Positions 1 to 8,310 of a stretch of 64,000 nucleotides of DNA are shown here, piece after piece. Each line of letters opens with the position of its first letter. The stretch's first letter is position 1. The notes beneath the pieces are model-generated. The model was not told where the DNA came from and did no database searches. It worked only from the letters and a program-made list of their open reading frames with translations. This DNA is from Nocardioides sp. W7 (GTDB lineage Bacteria > Actinomycetota > Actinomycetes > Propionibacteriales > Nocardioidaceae): the NCBI RefSeq assembly GCF_022919075.1, contig NZ_CP095078.1, forward strand, positions 992,001 through 1,056,000, given 5' to 3'. The position numbers were made by a program, and so were the translations under genes.

Positions 1-984
1 CTGCGGGTCGCCGCCGGTGAGCCGCTGGGGCTGACCCAGGACGACGTCCGCTGCGAGGGGCACGCCATCGAGGCCCGGGTGTACGCCGAGGACGCCTTCG
101 GCGGCTTCCTGCCCCAGGCCGGGGCGACCTCCATCGTGCGCTGGCCCGCGAGCGCCCGCGTCGACCACGCCCTGGAGCCGGACCAGGTCGTGAGCACCTC
201 GTACGACCCGATGCTGGGCAAGGTGGTCGTGCACGGCCCGGACCGCGAGTCGGCCCGGCGGGCCCTGGTCGCCGCGCTCGACGAGACGGTGATCCTCGGG
301 CTGACCACCAACACCGGGTTCCTGAGGGCGCTGGCCGCGGGCGAGGCGTTCCGTGACGCGGCCATCGACACCGCCTGGCTGGACCGGCACGAGGTGGCTC
401 CGCCCGACCCCGACCTCCCGCGTCTCTTCGTGGCCTGGGTGAGCGCGCTGCTCACCGTGGTCGGCGACACCGGTCACCCGTTCCAGGCCGACGGGTTCCG
501 GCTGGGTGCGCCGCCCGCGCCGACGCTGGTCGCGCTCGAACGGGAGGTCGTCGTGGACCGGCACGCGGGCACCGTCGACGGCGTACCCGTGCGTCAGCTG
601 GCCGCCGCCGACCACGTCCTGGAGCTGGCCGTCGACGGCCGCCGGGTGCGGATGGTGGTGAATGTGCAGCGGGACGTCGCCGAGGCGTCGTACCAGGGTC
701 AGCGGTTCGTCTTCGCCCGTCCCGACGCCCTGGCCGACCACGGTCCGCTCGCCGGCGACGGCCTGGTCACCGCCCCGATGCCCGGCACGGTCCTCGAGGT
801 CCGGGTCGAGCCGGGCACGACTGTCGCGGAAGGCGACCCGCTGGGCATGCTGGAGGCGATGAAGATGGAGCTCACCCTGCGCGCGCCCTTCGCCGGCACG
901 GTCGTCGCGGTCGACGTCGCCGCCGGCCAGCGGGTCGCCCTCGGTGCGGTCCTGTTCCACGTGGAACCGGAGGAGGTCACATGA
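1..984 (+). CDS. Acyl-CoA carboxylase biotin-containing alpha subunit, C-terminal part
   Basis: The gene is open at the left window edge, so only about the last 327 residues are present. The first part reads as the end of a biotin carboxylase domain (H-A-I-E-A-R-V-Y-A-E-D, then a G-G-F-L-P run). A linker follows, and a biotinyl/lipoyl carrier domain closes the protein with the biotinylation motif E-A-M-K-M-E-L near base 855; the Lys carries biotin. Such proteins make carboxybiotin and pass it to a separate carboxyltransferase subunit. The next gene is HMG-CoA lyase, which favours methylcrotonyl-CoA carboxylase (leucine breakdown) over propionyl- or acetyl-CoA carboxylase. That substrate choice is inferred from context only. 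Confidence 0.9.
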   Translation: MRVAAGEPLGLTQDDVRCEGHAIEARVYAEDAFGGFLPQAGATSIVRWPASARVDHALEPDQVVSTSYDPMLGKVVVHGPDRESARRALVAALDETVILGLTTNTGFLRALAAGEAFRDAAIDTAWLDRHEVAPPDPDLPRLFVAWVSALLTVVGDTGHPFQADGFRLGAPPAPTLVALEREVVVDRHAGTVDGVPVRQLAAADHVLELAVDGRRVRMVVNVQRDVAEASYQGQRFVFARPDALADHGPLAGDGLVTAPMPGTVLEVRVEPGTTVAEGDPLGMLEAMKMELTLRAPFAGTVVAVDVAAGQRVALGAVLFHVEPEEVT

Positions 985-1005
985 GTCCCACGGGCAACTG
1001 TGGTT

Positions 1006-1079
1006 GCTGTAACGCGATGTTCGCCGCACTGGCCGCATGCTGCAGCGGCCGGGTAGTGGGGCGAACATCGCGTTACAGC
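1006..1079. repeat. Palindromic repeat, family A copy 1
   Basis: A 20-nt arm at 1006-1025 (GCTGTAACGCGATGTTCGCC) is matched exactly by its reverse complement at 1060-1079. The interior holds a CATGCTGCAG core flanked by GGCCG/CGGCC. A second, similar element lies at 15032-15105. It sits between the carboxylase stop and the HMG-CoA lyase start, so it would form a strong hairpin in the transcript and could act as a terminator or attenuator. It has no T-tract. Confidence 0.85.
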
Positions 1080-1114
1080 CCGAGCGCCCGCCGCGCCCAC
1101 CCCGGAGCCCTCCG

Positions 1115-2041
1115 ATGACCCCCGGCCTGCCGACGGTCGTCCCCGAGCCCGGGCTGCCCGAGCGGGTGACGATCTACGAGGTCGGCCCACGCGACGGGCT
1201 GCAGAACGAGCAGGCCCTGGTGCCGACCGAGGTGAAGGCCGAGTTCGTGCAGCGCCTCGTCAGAGCCGGGCTGCCCGTCGTGGAGGCGACCAGCTTCGTC
1301 CACCCGCGCTGGGTGCCGCAGCTGGCCGACGCCGAGGAGCTGATGGGCCTGCTGGGCGAGGCCGGCCGGCGGCACCCGGTGCTGGTGCCCAACGAGCGCG
1401 GGCTGGACCGCGCGCTGGCCCTGGGGCTGGAGCACGTCGCGATCTTCGGCTCGGCCACCGAGACCTTCGCCCAGAAGAACCTCAACCGCAGCCTCGACGG
1501 CCAGCTGGAGATGTTCGAGCCGACGGTACGTCGCGCGCGCGACCACGGGCTCGACGTCCGGGCCTACGTCAGCATGTGCTTCGGCGACCCCTGGGAGGGG
1601 CCGGTGCCGGTCGAGCAGGTCGTCGCCGTCGGCACTCGGCTGCTGGACCTGGGCGCGAGCCAGCTCAGCCTCGGCGACACGATCGGCGTCGGCACCGCCG
1701 GGCAGGTCACCGCCCTGGTCGCGGCGTTCGACGCGGCCGGGGTCGGCGTCGACCGGCTCGCGCTGCACTTCCACGACACCTACGGCCAGGCCCTGACCAA
1801 CGCGTACGCCGCGCTCCGGGCCGGCATCACCACCTTCGACGCGAGCGCCGGCGGGCTGGGCGGCTGCCCCTACGCGAAGAGCGCCACCGGCAACCTCGCG
1901 ACCGAGGACCTGGTGTGGCTGCTCACCGGTCTCGGCATCGAGCACGGTGTCGACCTGGCGGCGCTGGCGGCCACGAGCACCTGGCTGGCCGACCGGCTCG
2001 GCCGGCCCAGCCCGTCCGCCGTGGTCCGCGCGCTGGCCTGA
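1115..2041 (+). CDS. Hydroxymethylglutaryl-CoA lyase
   Basis: 308 aa, a complete single-domain TIM-barrel lyase of the HMGL-like family. It splits HMG-CoA into acetoacetate and acetyl-CoA, the last step of leucine breakdown. The N-terminal V-G-P-R-D-G-L-Q-N-E motif holds metal and substrate residues. H-F-H-D-T-Y-G carries metal-binding histidines, and the G-G-L-G-G-C-P-Y-A signature carries the catalytic Cys. The ATG at 1115 is preferred because GGAG lies 8 nt upstream; an in-frame ATG at 1037 would start inside the palindromic repeat and add an unconserved Pro/Arg-rich leader. It follows the biotin carboxylase subunit, consistent with one catabolic operon. Confidence 0.93.
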   Translation: MTPGLPTVVPEPGLPERVTIYEVGPRDGLQNEQALVPTEVKAEFVQRLVRAGLPVVEATSFVHPRWVPQLADAEELMGLLGEAGRRHPVLVPNERGLDRALALGLEHVAIFGSATETFAQKNLNRSLDGQLEMFEPTVRRARDHGLDVRAYVSMCFGDPWEGPVPVEQVVAVGTRLLDLGASQLSLGDTIGVGTAGQVTALVAAFDAAGVGVDRLALHFHDTYGQALTNAYAALRAGITTFDASAGGLGGCPYAKSATGNLATEDLVWLLTGLGIEHGVDLAALAATSTWLADRLGRPSPSAVVRALA

Positions 2042-2088
2042 TCAACGGGGCCGACGGGTGCCGACGGGCCCTGCGGCACAATCTGCCC

Positions 2089-3180
2089 ATGGCCGACGTC
2101 GTCTATCTCCACCTCGGTGCGCCCAAGACGGGCACCACCTACATCCAGGACCGGTTGGCCCTCAACCGGCCCACCCTCGCCCGGCACGACGTCCGCTACC
2201 CCGTCGGCTCGAACGGTGACATGTTCCGTCCCGCGCTCGACCTCGTCGAGCGACCCTGGGCCGGCCTCCAGCGCGACGTGGAGGGGGAGTGGGACGCACT
2301 CGTCCGTCGCACCCAGCGCGCGAAGGGCAGCGTGATCATCAGCCACGAGATCCTCGCCGGCGCGAACCGGGAGCAGGTCGAGCGGGCCGTGACCTCGCTG
2401 GCCCCGGCCGATATCCACATCGTCGTCACCGCGCGCGACATCGCCCGGCAGGTCCCGGCGGAGTGGCAGGAGCGCCTCAAGCACCGCCACGTGTCGTCGT
2501 ACCGCCGCTTCGTGCGCCGGATCGAGCGGCGTCCCCGGTCCGAGCCGGCGAAGTCCTTCTGGCAGGTCCAGGACCTGACGCGGGTGCTGGAGCGGTGGAG
2601 CAGCCAGCTGACCCCGGACCACGTGCACGTCGTGACCGTGCCGCACCCGGGCGCGCCGCACGACGAGCTGTGGCGCCGGTTCTGCCGCGCGGTCGACGTC
2701 GACCCGGCGTGGGCCCCGCTCGACAGCGTCCGCCGCAACCCGTCGATCGGCGCCGCCGAGACCGTCCTGCTGCGTCGGCTCAACGCCCGGCTGCGCACGG
2801 AGGGCCTCCAGCAGGCCGACTACGCGACCCTCGTCCGGCAGCTCATCGTCCACGAGACCCTGGCCGCCCGCGGTACGGCGGAGAAGGTCACCCTCCCGCC
2901 GACGTCCTACGACTGGGCCGACGAGATCGCCGACCGCTGGCACGACTGGCTGGTCGGCTCGGGGGTCGACGTCGTCGGTGACCTCGACGACCTGCGTCCC
3001 GTCCGACCGGCCCCGGACGCGCCCTGGAAGAACCCCGACCGGCCCCGCCAGCGCGAGGTGACCGACGTGACGATGGAGGCGCTGGTCGCGGTCGTGATGG
3101 AGGCGGCCCGTCGTACCCCGCCCGACGAGCAGCTGACCGCGCGGGTCGGCAAGGTCGCCCGGCGACTGCGCGAGCGGTGA
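2089..3180 (+). CDS. Sulfotransferase-like protein, paralog 1
   Basis: 363 aa. The N-terminus V-Y-L-H-L-G-A-P-K-T-G-T-T-Y is a PAPS-binding P-loop of the sulfotransferase superfamily (5'-phosphosulfate loop P-K-T-G-T-T). T-A-R-D-I-A-R-Q-V-P-A-E-W-Q near residue 125 fits the 3'-phosphate-binding region (Arg...Ser motif). The protein would transfer sulfate from PAPS to an unknown acceptor, probably a carbohydrate or lipid. No membrane segment is apparent. A CACAAT box 6 nt before the ATG hints at a leaderless start. It opens a cluster of three related genes running in one direction, each 8 nt or less from the next. Confidence 0.75.
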   Translation: MADVVYLHLGAPKTGTTYIQDRLALNRPTLARHDVRYPVGSNGDMFRPALDLVERPWAGLQRDVEGEWDALVRRTQRAKGSVIISHEILAGANREQVERAVTSLAPADIHIVVTARDIARQVPAEWQERLKHRHVSSYRRFVRRIERRPRSEPAKSFWQVQDLTRVLERWSSQLTPDHVHVVTVPHPGAPHDELWRRFCRAVDVDPAWAPLDSVRRNPSIGAAETVLLRRLNARLRTEGLQQADYATLVRQLIVHETLAARGTAEKVTLPPTSYDWADEIADRWHDWLVGSGVDVVGDLDDLRPVRPAPDAPWKNPDRPRQREVTDVTMEALVAVVMEAARRTPPDEQLTARVGKVARRLRER

Positions 3181-3187
3181 GCACCCG

Positions 3188-4297
3188 GTGAGCACTCCCG
3201 CGAGCGCCGGCCCGCGGCGGGCCTGGGGCTGGCACGCGCACCTGCGCGCCGGCGGCACCACCGCTTGGGGCGCGTGGACCGAGGAGGCCGAGCCGGCCGG
3301 GCGGTACCTGCCCGGTGCGCAGCAACTCGAGCTGCTGCGCCGGCTCAACGAGGCGGGCCGGCCCACCGCCGGCCTCGCCGCCCGCGTGCTCGTGGCCAGT
3401 GCGCCGGGACGGGGCCGTCCCGACCTGGAGCTCGCCGGCGCGGCCGCGCCGCGCAGGTACGGCGCGCAGCCGGTCGACCCGACCGAGCTGCCCGACGAGG
3501 AGCTGGTCCGGGTCGCGAGCAGCCTGCTCGCCGAGGACGCCGTCGCCGCCGGGGTGCCCGCCCGCCCGGCGCCGGCCCGGAGCCGGCCGTGGCGGACCCG
3601 CTACCGCCTGGTCGGCGACCCGTGGCTCACCGAGCCCATCCGCACCGAGCTGGCCGCCCGCGGCCGGCCGTCGGGCGACCGCGGCGCTCCGGTCCTCGTC
3701 CTGGGCACCGACCTCGCGAGCCTGATCGTCGACGTCTGGACCGCCCGCTCCTTCTCGACCGGGGCGCCCTCCTGGTCCGAGTGGATCGCCGGGATCGCCG
3801 AACGCCGCCGTCCCCCGCGTCGCGCCGACCTGGTCCGGACCGCGCGCCGGTGGGCCGACGAGGTCGGCCGGGACCGGGTCCGGGTCGTGCTCGACCCGGC
3901 GGCGCTGCCGCGCCTGGTCGGCGTACGACGCGGCGCGCTGCCCGTCCCGCCGCCGGTCTCGGCGGACGCGACCGACCTGGCCCGCCGGGTCGGGGCGGTG
4001 CTGGGCGTGCTGGTCGCGCCCGAGCGCCGCGTCGAGCTGCTCCGCGAGGGGCTGCTCCCGCGGCTCGCGGCGCTCCCCGGACCCGCGCTCACGATCCCCG
4101 CCGGGCTGGCCCCGTGGGTGCAGGAGCACGCCGGGCGGATGCGCGAGGACCTGCAGGTCGATGGCTACGCTGTCGTCGGCGACCCGGACGTCCTGCTGCC
4201 GCGACCGCGCGCGGGGGTCGAGGGTCCACGCGACGACGCCGTCCTCGCGCTGGCGCTGCGCCTGCTGTTGGAGAACGAGAACGGAAGGCCCGGATGA
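3188..4297 (+). CDS. Degenerate sulfotransferase paralog lacking the P-loop (putative pseudoenzyme)
   Basis: 369 aa, not recognised as any named family by itself. By eye it aligns with its two neighbours. W-H-A-H-L-R-A-G-G-T-T-A-W sits where they have H-L-G-x-P-K-T-G-T-T/S-Y, so the P-loop Lys is missing. L-G-T-D-L-A-S-L-I-V-D-V-W replaces R-D-(I/L)-x-R-Q-(V/I)-P-A-E-W. The C-terminal D-G-Y-A-V-V-G-D-P-D-V-L and the final L-L-L-E-N match D-V-V-G-D-L-D-D-L and L-L-L-E-N in the flanking paralogs. It starts at GTG 3188, 7 nt after paralog 1, and its stop overlaps the start of paralog 2 as ATGA. It may be a non-catalytic partner or scaffold. Function is unknown. Confidence 0.7.
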   Translation: MSTPASAGPRRAWGWHAHLRAGGTTAWGAWTEEAEPAGRYLPGAQQLELLRRLNEAGRPTAGLAARVLVASAPGRGRPDLELAGAAAPRRYGAQPVDPTELPDEELVRVASSLLAEDAVAAGVPARPAPARSRPWRTRYRLVGDPWLTEPIRTELAARGRPSGDRGAPVLVLGTDLASLIVDVWTARSFSTGAPSWSEWIAGIAERRRPPRRADLVRTARRWADEVGRDRVRVVLDPAALPRLVGVRRGALPVPPPVSADATDLARRVGAVLGVLVAPERRVELLREGLLPRLAALPGPALTIPAGLAPWVQEHAGRMREDLQVDGYAVVGDPDVLLPRPRAGVEGPRDDAVLALALRLLLENENGRPG

Positions 4298-5508
4298 GCG
4301 AGCGCGTGCTGCTGCACGTCGGCACCCCGAAGACGGGGACGTCGTACCTCCAGGACGTGCTCTTCCGCAACCGGCCGACCCTCGCCGAGCACGGCATCCT
4401 GTACCCGGCCGAGCGGTTCGACGAGCACTTCCTGGCTGCGCTCGACCTGATGCGGCTGCCCTGGGGCGGCCTCGAGGTCCAGGCGGTCGGCGCCTGGGAC
4501 CGGCTCGCCGCGGCGGTGCGGGAGCACGACGGCACCGCGGTCGTCAGCCACGAGATCCTCGCGACCGCCTCGCGCTCCCAGGCCGACCGCGCCCTCGCGT
4601 CGCTCGGGCACGGCTCCGGCACCGAGGTGCACCTGGTGCTCTCGGTGCGCGACCTGGTGCGCCAGATCCCCGCGGAGTGGCAGGAGAACCTCAAGCACCG
4701 CAGCCTGCTGAGCTACGCCACCTTCCTGGAGCAGATCCGCGACCCCGCTCGCGAGGGCCGGATCCCGACCTGGTTCTGGGGGGTCCAGGAGGTCCCCGAC
4801 ATCCTGGACCGCTGGGGCCACGACCTGCCGCCGGAGCGGATCCACCTGGTCACCGTGCCGCCGCCGGGCGGCCCACGCGACCTGCTGTGGCAGCGGTTCA
4901 GCCGGGTCTTCGGCCTCGACGACGTCGAGCTCGACCTCGAGGTGGAGCGGGTCAACCCGTCCCTCGGCGTCCCGGAGACGGCCCTGATCCGGCGCATCAA
5001 CCGCGCCGTGAACGGCGAGCTCGACTCCAGCACCTACCGACCGCTGGTCCGCGAGCTGCTCGCCCACCAGACCCTGTCCCGACGTACCCGCTCTCCGCGG
5101 CTCGCGCTGCCCCCGGACGTGCACCCGTGGGCGCGCGACCTGCAGACCGCCTGGGTGGCCGAGATCCGGGAGCGGGGGTACGACGTGGTCGGTGACCTCG
5201 ACGACCTCACCGGCCCACCGCCGCCCGCCCGGTTCGCCGACCCCGACGCCCCGTCGCAGCGGCAGGTGGCCAACGCCGCCGTCGACGCGATCAGGGCCTT
5301 GCTCCTCGAGAACGCCCGTCGGGTGGTGGCCGAGGACACGCTCCGCGCCGAGCTCGACGAGGCCCACCGCGCACTGGAGCGCTCCTACCTGCGCCCGACG
5401 TACCGCTGGCGCGAGAAGACCGTCCGCCGGCTGCAGGACGGGCGGCTCGGCACCCGGCTGCTGGAGACCTACCGCCGCGCGCGGGGCAGGAGCTCGGAGT
5501 CGGCGTAG
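4294..5508 (+). CDS. Sulfotransferase-like protein, paralog 2
   Basis: 404 aa. It has an intact P-loop (L-H-V-G-T-P-K-T-G-T-S-Y) and the second motif S-V-R-D-L-V-R-Q-I-P-A-E-W-Q. It shares the D-V-V-G-D-L-D-D-L segment near the C-terminus with paralog 1, then has an extra basic, helix-rich tail of about 80 residues. The start is fixed by the 4-bp overlap with the preceding gene. It likely uses PAPS on an unknown acceptor. Its last 40 bp overlap the end of the opposite-strand EcsC-like gene, an unusual arrangement. Confidence 0.75.
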   Translation: MSERVLLHVGTPKTGTSYLQDVLFRNRPTLAEHGILYPAERFDEHFLAALDLMRLPWGGLEVQAVGAWDRLAAAVREHDGTAVVSHEILATASRSQADRALASLGHGSGTEVHLVLSVRDLVRQIPAEWQENLKHRSLLSYATFLEQIRDPAREGRIPTWFWGVQEVPDILDRWGHDLPPERIHLVTVPPPGGPRDLLWQRFSRVFGLDDVELDLEVERVNPSLGVPETALIRRINRAVNGELDSSTYRPLVRELLAHQTLSRRTRSPRLALPPDVHPWARDLQTAWVAEIRERGYDVVGDLDDLTGPPPPARFADPDAPSQRQVANAAVDAIRALLLENARRVVAEDTLRAELDEAHRALERSYLRPTYRWREKTVRRLQDGRLGTRLLETYRRARGRSSESA

Positions 5509-6161
5509 CGGCCGATCCGCCAGGTCGCGTAGCCGTCGGCGCCCAGCCCGACCAGCCCGCCGACGATCGGCACCCGCCGACCTACGGTCACCGCGAGCCG
5601 CTTGCCGGCGACCTTCGAGATCAGCTCACCGGCGACCTCGGCGCTGATCTGCCGGTCGAGGTCGGGGTCGTGGTGGGGAGCGGTCGCCAGGGCCATCGGC
5701 GGGGCGGGGAGCTTGCGCTTCTTGACCAGCTTGTCGACCGAGTCGCGGCCGAGCATGCAGGTCAGGATCGCGTTGCGGACCCGGGGGTCGTCGAGGTCGT
5801 AGCCGCGCAGGTGGGCGATGCCGGCGACCATCCGGCACTGGATCAGCGCCAGGCCGGTCACGTTGGTGGGGATCGTCAGGGCCGCGGTGACGATGCCGCC
5901 GATGTTGGTGACGAAGCCCTGCGCGCCCGCGTAGCGGACGTGGTTCTCGATCACCTCGTGGACGGCCTTCTCGACGTCGCCGCGCTGCTCGCGCAGCTGC
6001 GCCTCGGCGGCCTTCGCGGCCGGCGGGAGCGGTCCGACTCCGACGATCGCGCGGTGCAGCGCCTCGCGGACGAACGACGAGGTCAGCCCGGGCGCCATCG
6101 CGGCGGCGCGCGGGGCCATCTGGCGGGCGACGCCGCCGGTCATCCGGCCCATGGTGCTCAT
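5469..6161 (-). CDS. EcsC-family protein
   Basis: 230 aa. The central region (H-E-V-I-E-N-H-V-R-Y-A-G-A-Q-G-F followed by a Gly/Ala/Ile-rich stretch) and the Gly-rich hydrophobic C-terminus (R-V-P-I-V-G-G-L-V-G) resemble the EcsC family, named after a Bacillus protein of poorly known function. The ATG at 6161 is preferred over GTG 6167 because a TAGGAT -10 box ends 7 nt before it, consistent with a leaderless mRNA. It converges on, and overlaps by 40 bp, the second sulfotransferase gene. Confidence 0.65.
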   Translation of the reverse strand: MSTMGRMTGGVARQMAPRAAAMAPGLTSSFVREALHRAIVGVGPLPPAAKAAEAQLREQRGDVEKAVHEVIENHVRYAGAQGFVTNIGGIVTAALTIPTNVTGLALIQCRMVAGIAHLRGYDLDDPRVRNAILTCMLGRDSVDKLVKKRKLPAPPMALATAPHHDPDLDRQISAEVAGELISKVAGKRLAVTVGRRVPIVGGLVGLGADGYATWRIGRYADSELLPRARR

Positions 6162-6168
6162 GCCCACG

Positions 6169-6174
6169 ATCCTA
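6169..6174 (-). promoter_or_regulatory. -10 box, leaderless start of EcsC-like gene
   Basis: TAGGAT on the minus strand, 7 nt before ATG 6161. Confidence 0.55.
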
Positions 6175-6193
6175 CGGAGGGGCCGGTACGCCG

Positions 6194-6199
6194 TACCGT
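6194..6199 (+). promoter_or_regulatory. -10 box, leaderless start of aat
   Basis: TACCGT, 6 nt before GTG 6206. Confidence 0.5.
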
Positions 6200-6205
6200 G
6201 TCCGC

Positions 6206-6889
6206 GTGCCGACCGAGCCGCCGCCGACGCCGTGGGTCCTGCCCGATCCGACGCTGGCCGACGACGACCTCGACGACCTCGTCGCGATCGGTGCCGACCT
6301 CGAGCCCGGCACCCTGCTCGCGGCCTACCGGGCCGGGCTGTTCCCGATGCCCGGGGGGCGTCCCGGGGACCCGACGTACTGGTTCTGCCCCGTCGACCGC
6401 GGGGTGCTGCCGCTCGACGGGCTCCGGGTCTCGCGCTCGCTGCGACGCTCGGCTCGAGAGTTCGAGGTGCGGGTCGACACCGCCTTCGACGAGGTGGTCG
6501 CCTCCTGCGCGGACCCGCGCCGGCCGCAGGGCTGGATCGATCGCGACATCCGACGGGCCTACGACCGGCTGCACGAGCTGGGCTGGGCGCACTCGGTCGA
6601 GGCGTGGCGAGACGGCCGCCTGGTCGGGGGCCTGTACGGCGTCGCGATCGGCGGCCTGTTCGCCGGGGAGTCGATGTTCCACCACGAGCGGGACGCCTCG
6701 AAGGTGGCCCTGATCGCGCTGGTCGAGCTGCTCCGCGACGAGCACGCCGGCCGGCGGCTGCTCGACGTGCAGTGGCAGACCCCGCACCTGGCCTCGCTGG
6801 GGGTGGTCGAGGTGCCGCGGTCGTCGTACCTCGCGGCGTTGCCCGGGGCGCTGGAGCTGCCGCTGCCGGGGGTGTTCGGGGGTGAGTGA
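6206..6889 (+). CDS. aat: Leucyl/phenylalanyl-tRNA--protein transferase
   Basis: 227 aa, full length for Aat. It moves Leu or Phe from aminoacyl-tRNA to proteins with N-terminal Lys or Arg, marking them for the N-end-rule pathway (ClpS/ClpAP in Proteobacteria). Family signatures seen are Y-R-A-G-L-F-P-M-P, Q-G-W-I-D-R-D-I, and G-G-L-Y-G-V-A-I-G-G-L-F-A-G-E-S-M-F with the following H-E-R-D-A-S-K. The GTG start follows a TACCGT box by 6 nt. It is flanked by an opposite-strand promoter upstream and a perfect palindrome immediately downstream. Confidence 0.93.
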   Translation: MPTEPPPTPWVLPDPTLADDDLDDLVAIGADLEPGTLLAAYRAGLFPMPGGRPGDPTYWFCPVDRGVLPLDGLRVSRSLRRSAREFEVRVDTAFDEVVASCADPRRPQGWIDRDIRRAYDRLHELGWAHSVEAWRDGRLVGGLYGVAIGGLFAGESMFHHERDASKVALIALVELLRDEHAGRRLLDVQWQTPHLASLGVVEVPRSSYLAALPGALELPLPGVFGGE

Positions 6890-6891
6890 GG

Positions 6892-6917
6892 AAGTTCCCC
6901 GGTTAACCGGGGAACTT
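6892..6917. terminator. Perfect 26-bp palindrome between convergent genes
   Basis: AAGTTCCCCGGTT is followed immediately by its exact reverse complement AACCGGGGAACTT, centred on GTTAAC. It begins 2 nt after the aat stop, and the rhodanese gene ends at 6983 from the other side. A bidirectional terminator is the simplest reading, although the absence of a loop and T-tract would also allow a dimer-binding operator. Confidence 0.6.
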
Positions 6918-6982
6918 GGACGTTCTGCGGCGAAATGTCGGCCGAGAAGGTCCGGCTTCGCCCGAGAGGTCCGGGCCCGGCC

Positions 6983-7312
6983 TCAGACGACCGTCGGCGG
7001 TTGGCCGGTCTCGCTGACCATCGACCGGCCGGCGGCCGCCCAGTCGACCATCCCGCCGTCGAGGTTGACCACGTCGATGCCCTGCTGCGAGAGGTAGCCG
7101 ACCGCCTGCCCGGACCGGCCGCCCACCTTGCAGACGACCAGCACCTGGCCGGATGGCACCTCGTCGAGACGGTGCGGCAGGTCCATCAGCGGGATGTGCA
7201 CCGCGCCGTCGATGTGCCCGTGCTCCCACTCGACGTCCTCGCGGACGTCGAGGACCGCGAGGCCCTCCGGGAGCGGGTCGGGCACGCCGTCGATCGACAC
7301 CGAGGGGATCAT
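6983..7312 (-). CDS. Rhodanese-like domain protein
   Basis: 109 aa, a single rhodanese domain. L-D-V-R-E-D-V-E-W-E-H-G-H-I is the CH2A-type region, and the active-site loop C-K-V-G-G-R-S holds the sulfur-carrying Cys. Such proteins carry persulfide sulfur for thiosulfate or cyanide metabolism or cofactor sulfuration. A TACCGT box 6 nt before the ATG suggests its own leaderless promoter. Confidence 0.88.
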   Translation of the reverse strand: MIPSVSIDGVPDPLPEGLAVLDVREDVEWEHGHIDGAVHIPLMDLPHRLDEVPSGQVLVVCKVGGRSGQAVGYLSQQGIDVVNLDGGMVDWAAAGRSMVSETGQPPTVV

Positions 7313-7318
7313 GCGGCC

Positions 7319-7324
7319 ACGGTA
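7319..7324 (-). promoter_or_regulatory. -10 box, leaderless start of rhodanese gene
   Basis: TACCGT on the minus strand, 6 nt before ATG 7312. Confidence 0.5.
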
Positions 7325-7386
7325 CCGGCGGACCCGGACGGTCAGGACCGCGGCCGACGCGAAGGACCGGTCGACCACCCGGCGGC

Positions 7387-8253
7387 CTACTTCAGCAGCT
7401 TGCTCATCCGGCGGTCGGCGAGCGGCTTTCCGCCGGTCTGGCAGGTGGGGCAGTACTGCAGGGAGGAGTCGGCGAACGAGACCTCGCGGACGAGGTCGCC
7501 GCAGACCGGGCACGGCCTGCCGGTCTGGCCGTGCACGGCGAGATGGGACTTCTTCTCGCCCTTCAGCTCGCTGGCGGCCAGCCCGCGGGAGCGCTCGACG
7601 GCGTCGCCGACCGTGCCCCGGATGGCGGCGTACAGGATCTCGAGGTCGTCGCCCTCGATGCTCGAGGCGGGCTTGTACGGCGACATCCGCGCGGCGTGCA
7701 GGATCTCGTCGGAGTAGGCGTTGCCGATGCCGGCGATGGTGCCCTGGTGGCGCAGCACGCCCTTGACCTGCTTGCGGCCCTCGCGCTGCAGGATCCCGGC
7801 GAGCACGTCGACGGTGAAGTCGTCGGTCAGCGGGTCGGGGCCGAGGGAGGCGATGCCGGGGACGTCGTGGGGGTCGCGGACGACGTACATCGCCAGGCTC
7901 TTGCGGGTGCCGGCCTCGGTCACGTCGAGGCCCGACTGGTCGTCGAGGACGATCCGGACGGCGAGCGTGGACTTGGTGCTCGGCTTCGGCGGGATCGTCG
8001 GCACCTCGTCGCGCCAGCGCACCCAGCCGGCGCGGGCGAGGTGGAGCACCAGGTGGACGCCGGAGGCCTCGATGTCGAGGAACTTGCCGTGCCGGGTCAC
8101 GTCGTCGACCAGCGTGCCCTCGATCGCCGACAGTGGCGGGTCGAAGGTCTTCAGCGCACTGAACTGCGCCACGTGGACCTTCGTGATGGCGCGACCGGCC
8201 AGCCGGCCTCTCAGGTCGAGGGCCAGCGCCTCCACCTCGGGCAGCTCGGGCAC
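7387..8253 (-). CDS. Fpg/Nei-family DNA glycosylase/AP lyase
   Basis: 288 aa. The mature N-terminus would be P-E-L-P-E, placing the Schiff-base Pro and the catalytic Glu as in MutM/Nei. R-H-G-K-F-L-D supplies the conserved Lys. An H2TH region is followed by a zinc finger C-P-V-C...C-P-T-C at the C-terminus. It removes oxidised bases and nicks the abasic site. Whether it is the 8-oxoG type (Fpg) or the pyrimidine type (Nei) cannot be decided by eye. A TACAAT box lies 6 nt before the GTG start. Confidence 0.9.
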   Translation of the reverse strand: MPELPEVEALALDLRGRLAGRAITKVHVAQFSALKTFDPPLSAIEGTLVDDVTRHGKFLDIEASGVHLVLHLARAGWVRWRDEVPTIPPKPSTKSTLAVRIVLDDQSGLDVTEAGTRKSLAMYVVRDPHDVPGIASLGPDPLTDDFTVDVLAGILQREGRKQVKGVLRHQGTIAGIGNAYSDEILHAARMSPYKPASSIEGDDLEILYAAIRGTVGDAVERSRGLAASELKGEKKSHLAVHGQTGRPCPVCGDLVREVSFADSSLQYCPTCQTGGKPLADRRMSKLLK

Positions 8254-8259
8254 GCACCG

Positions 8260-8265
8260 ATTGTA
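8260..8265 (-). promoter_or_regulatory. -10 box, leaderless start of Fpg/Nei gene
   Basis: TACAAT on the minus strand, 6 nt before GTG 8253; the best consensus match of the set. Confidence 0.6.
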
Positions 8266-8310
8266 GGGAGAACCGCTGACAATCGGGGCCGAGCGGGAGC
8301 ATCATGAGGC

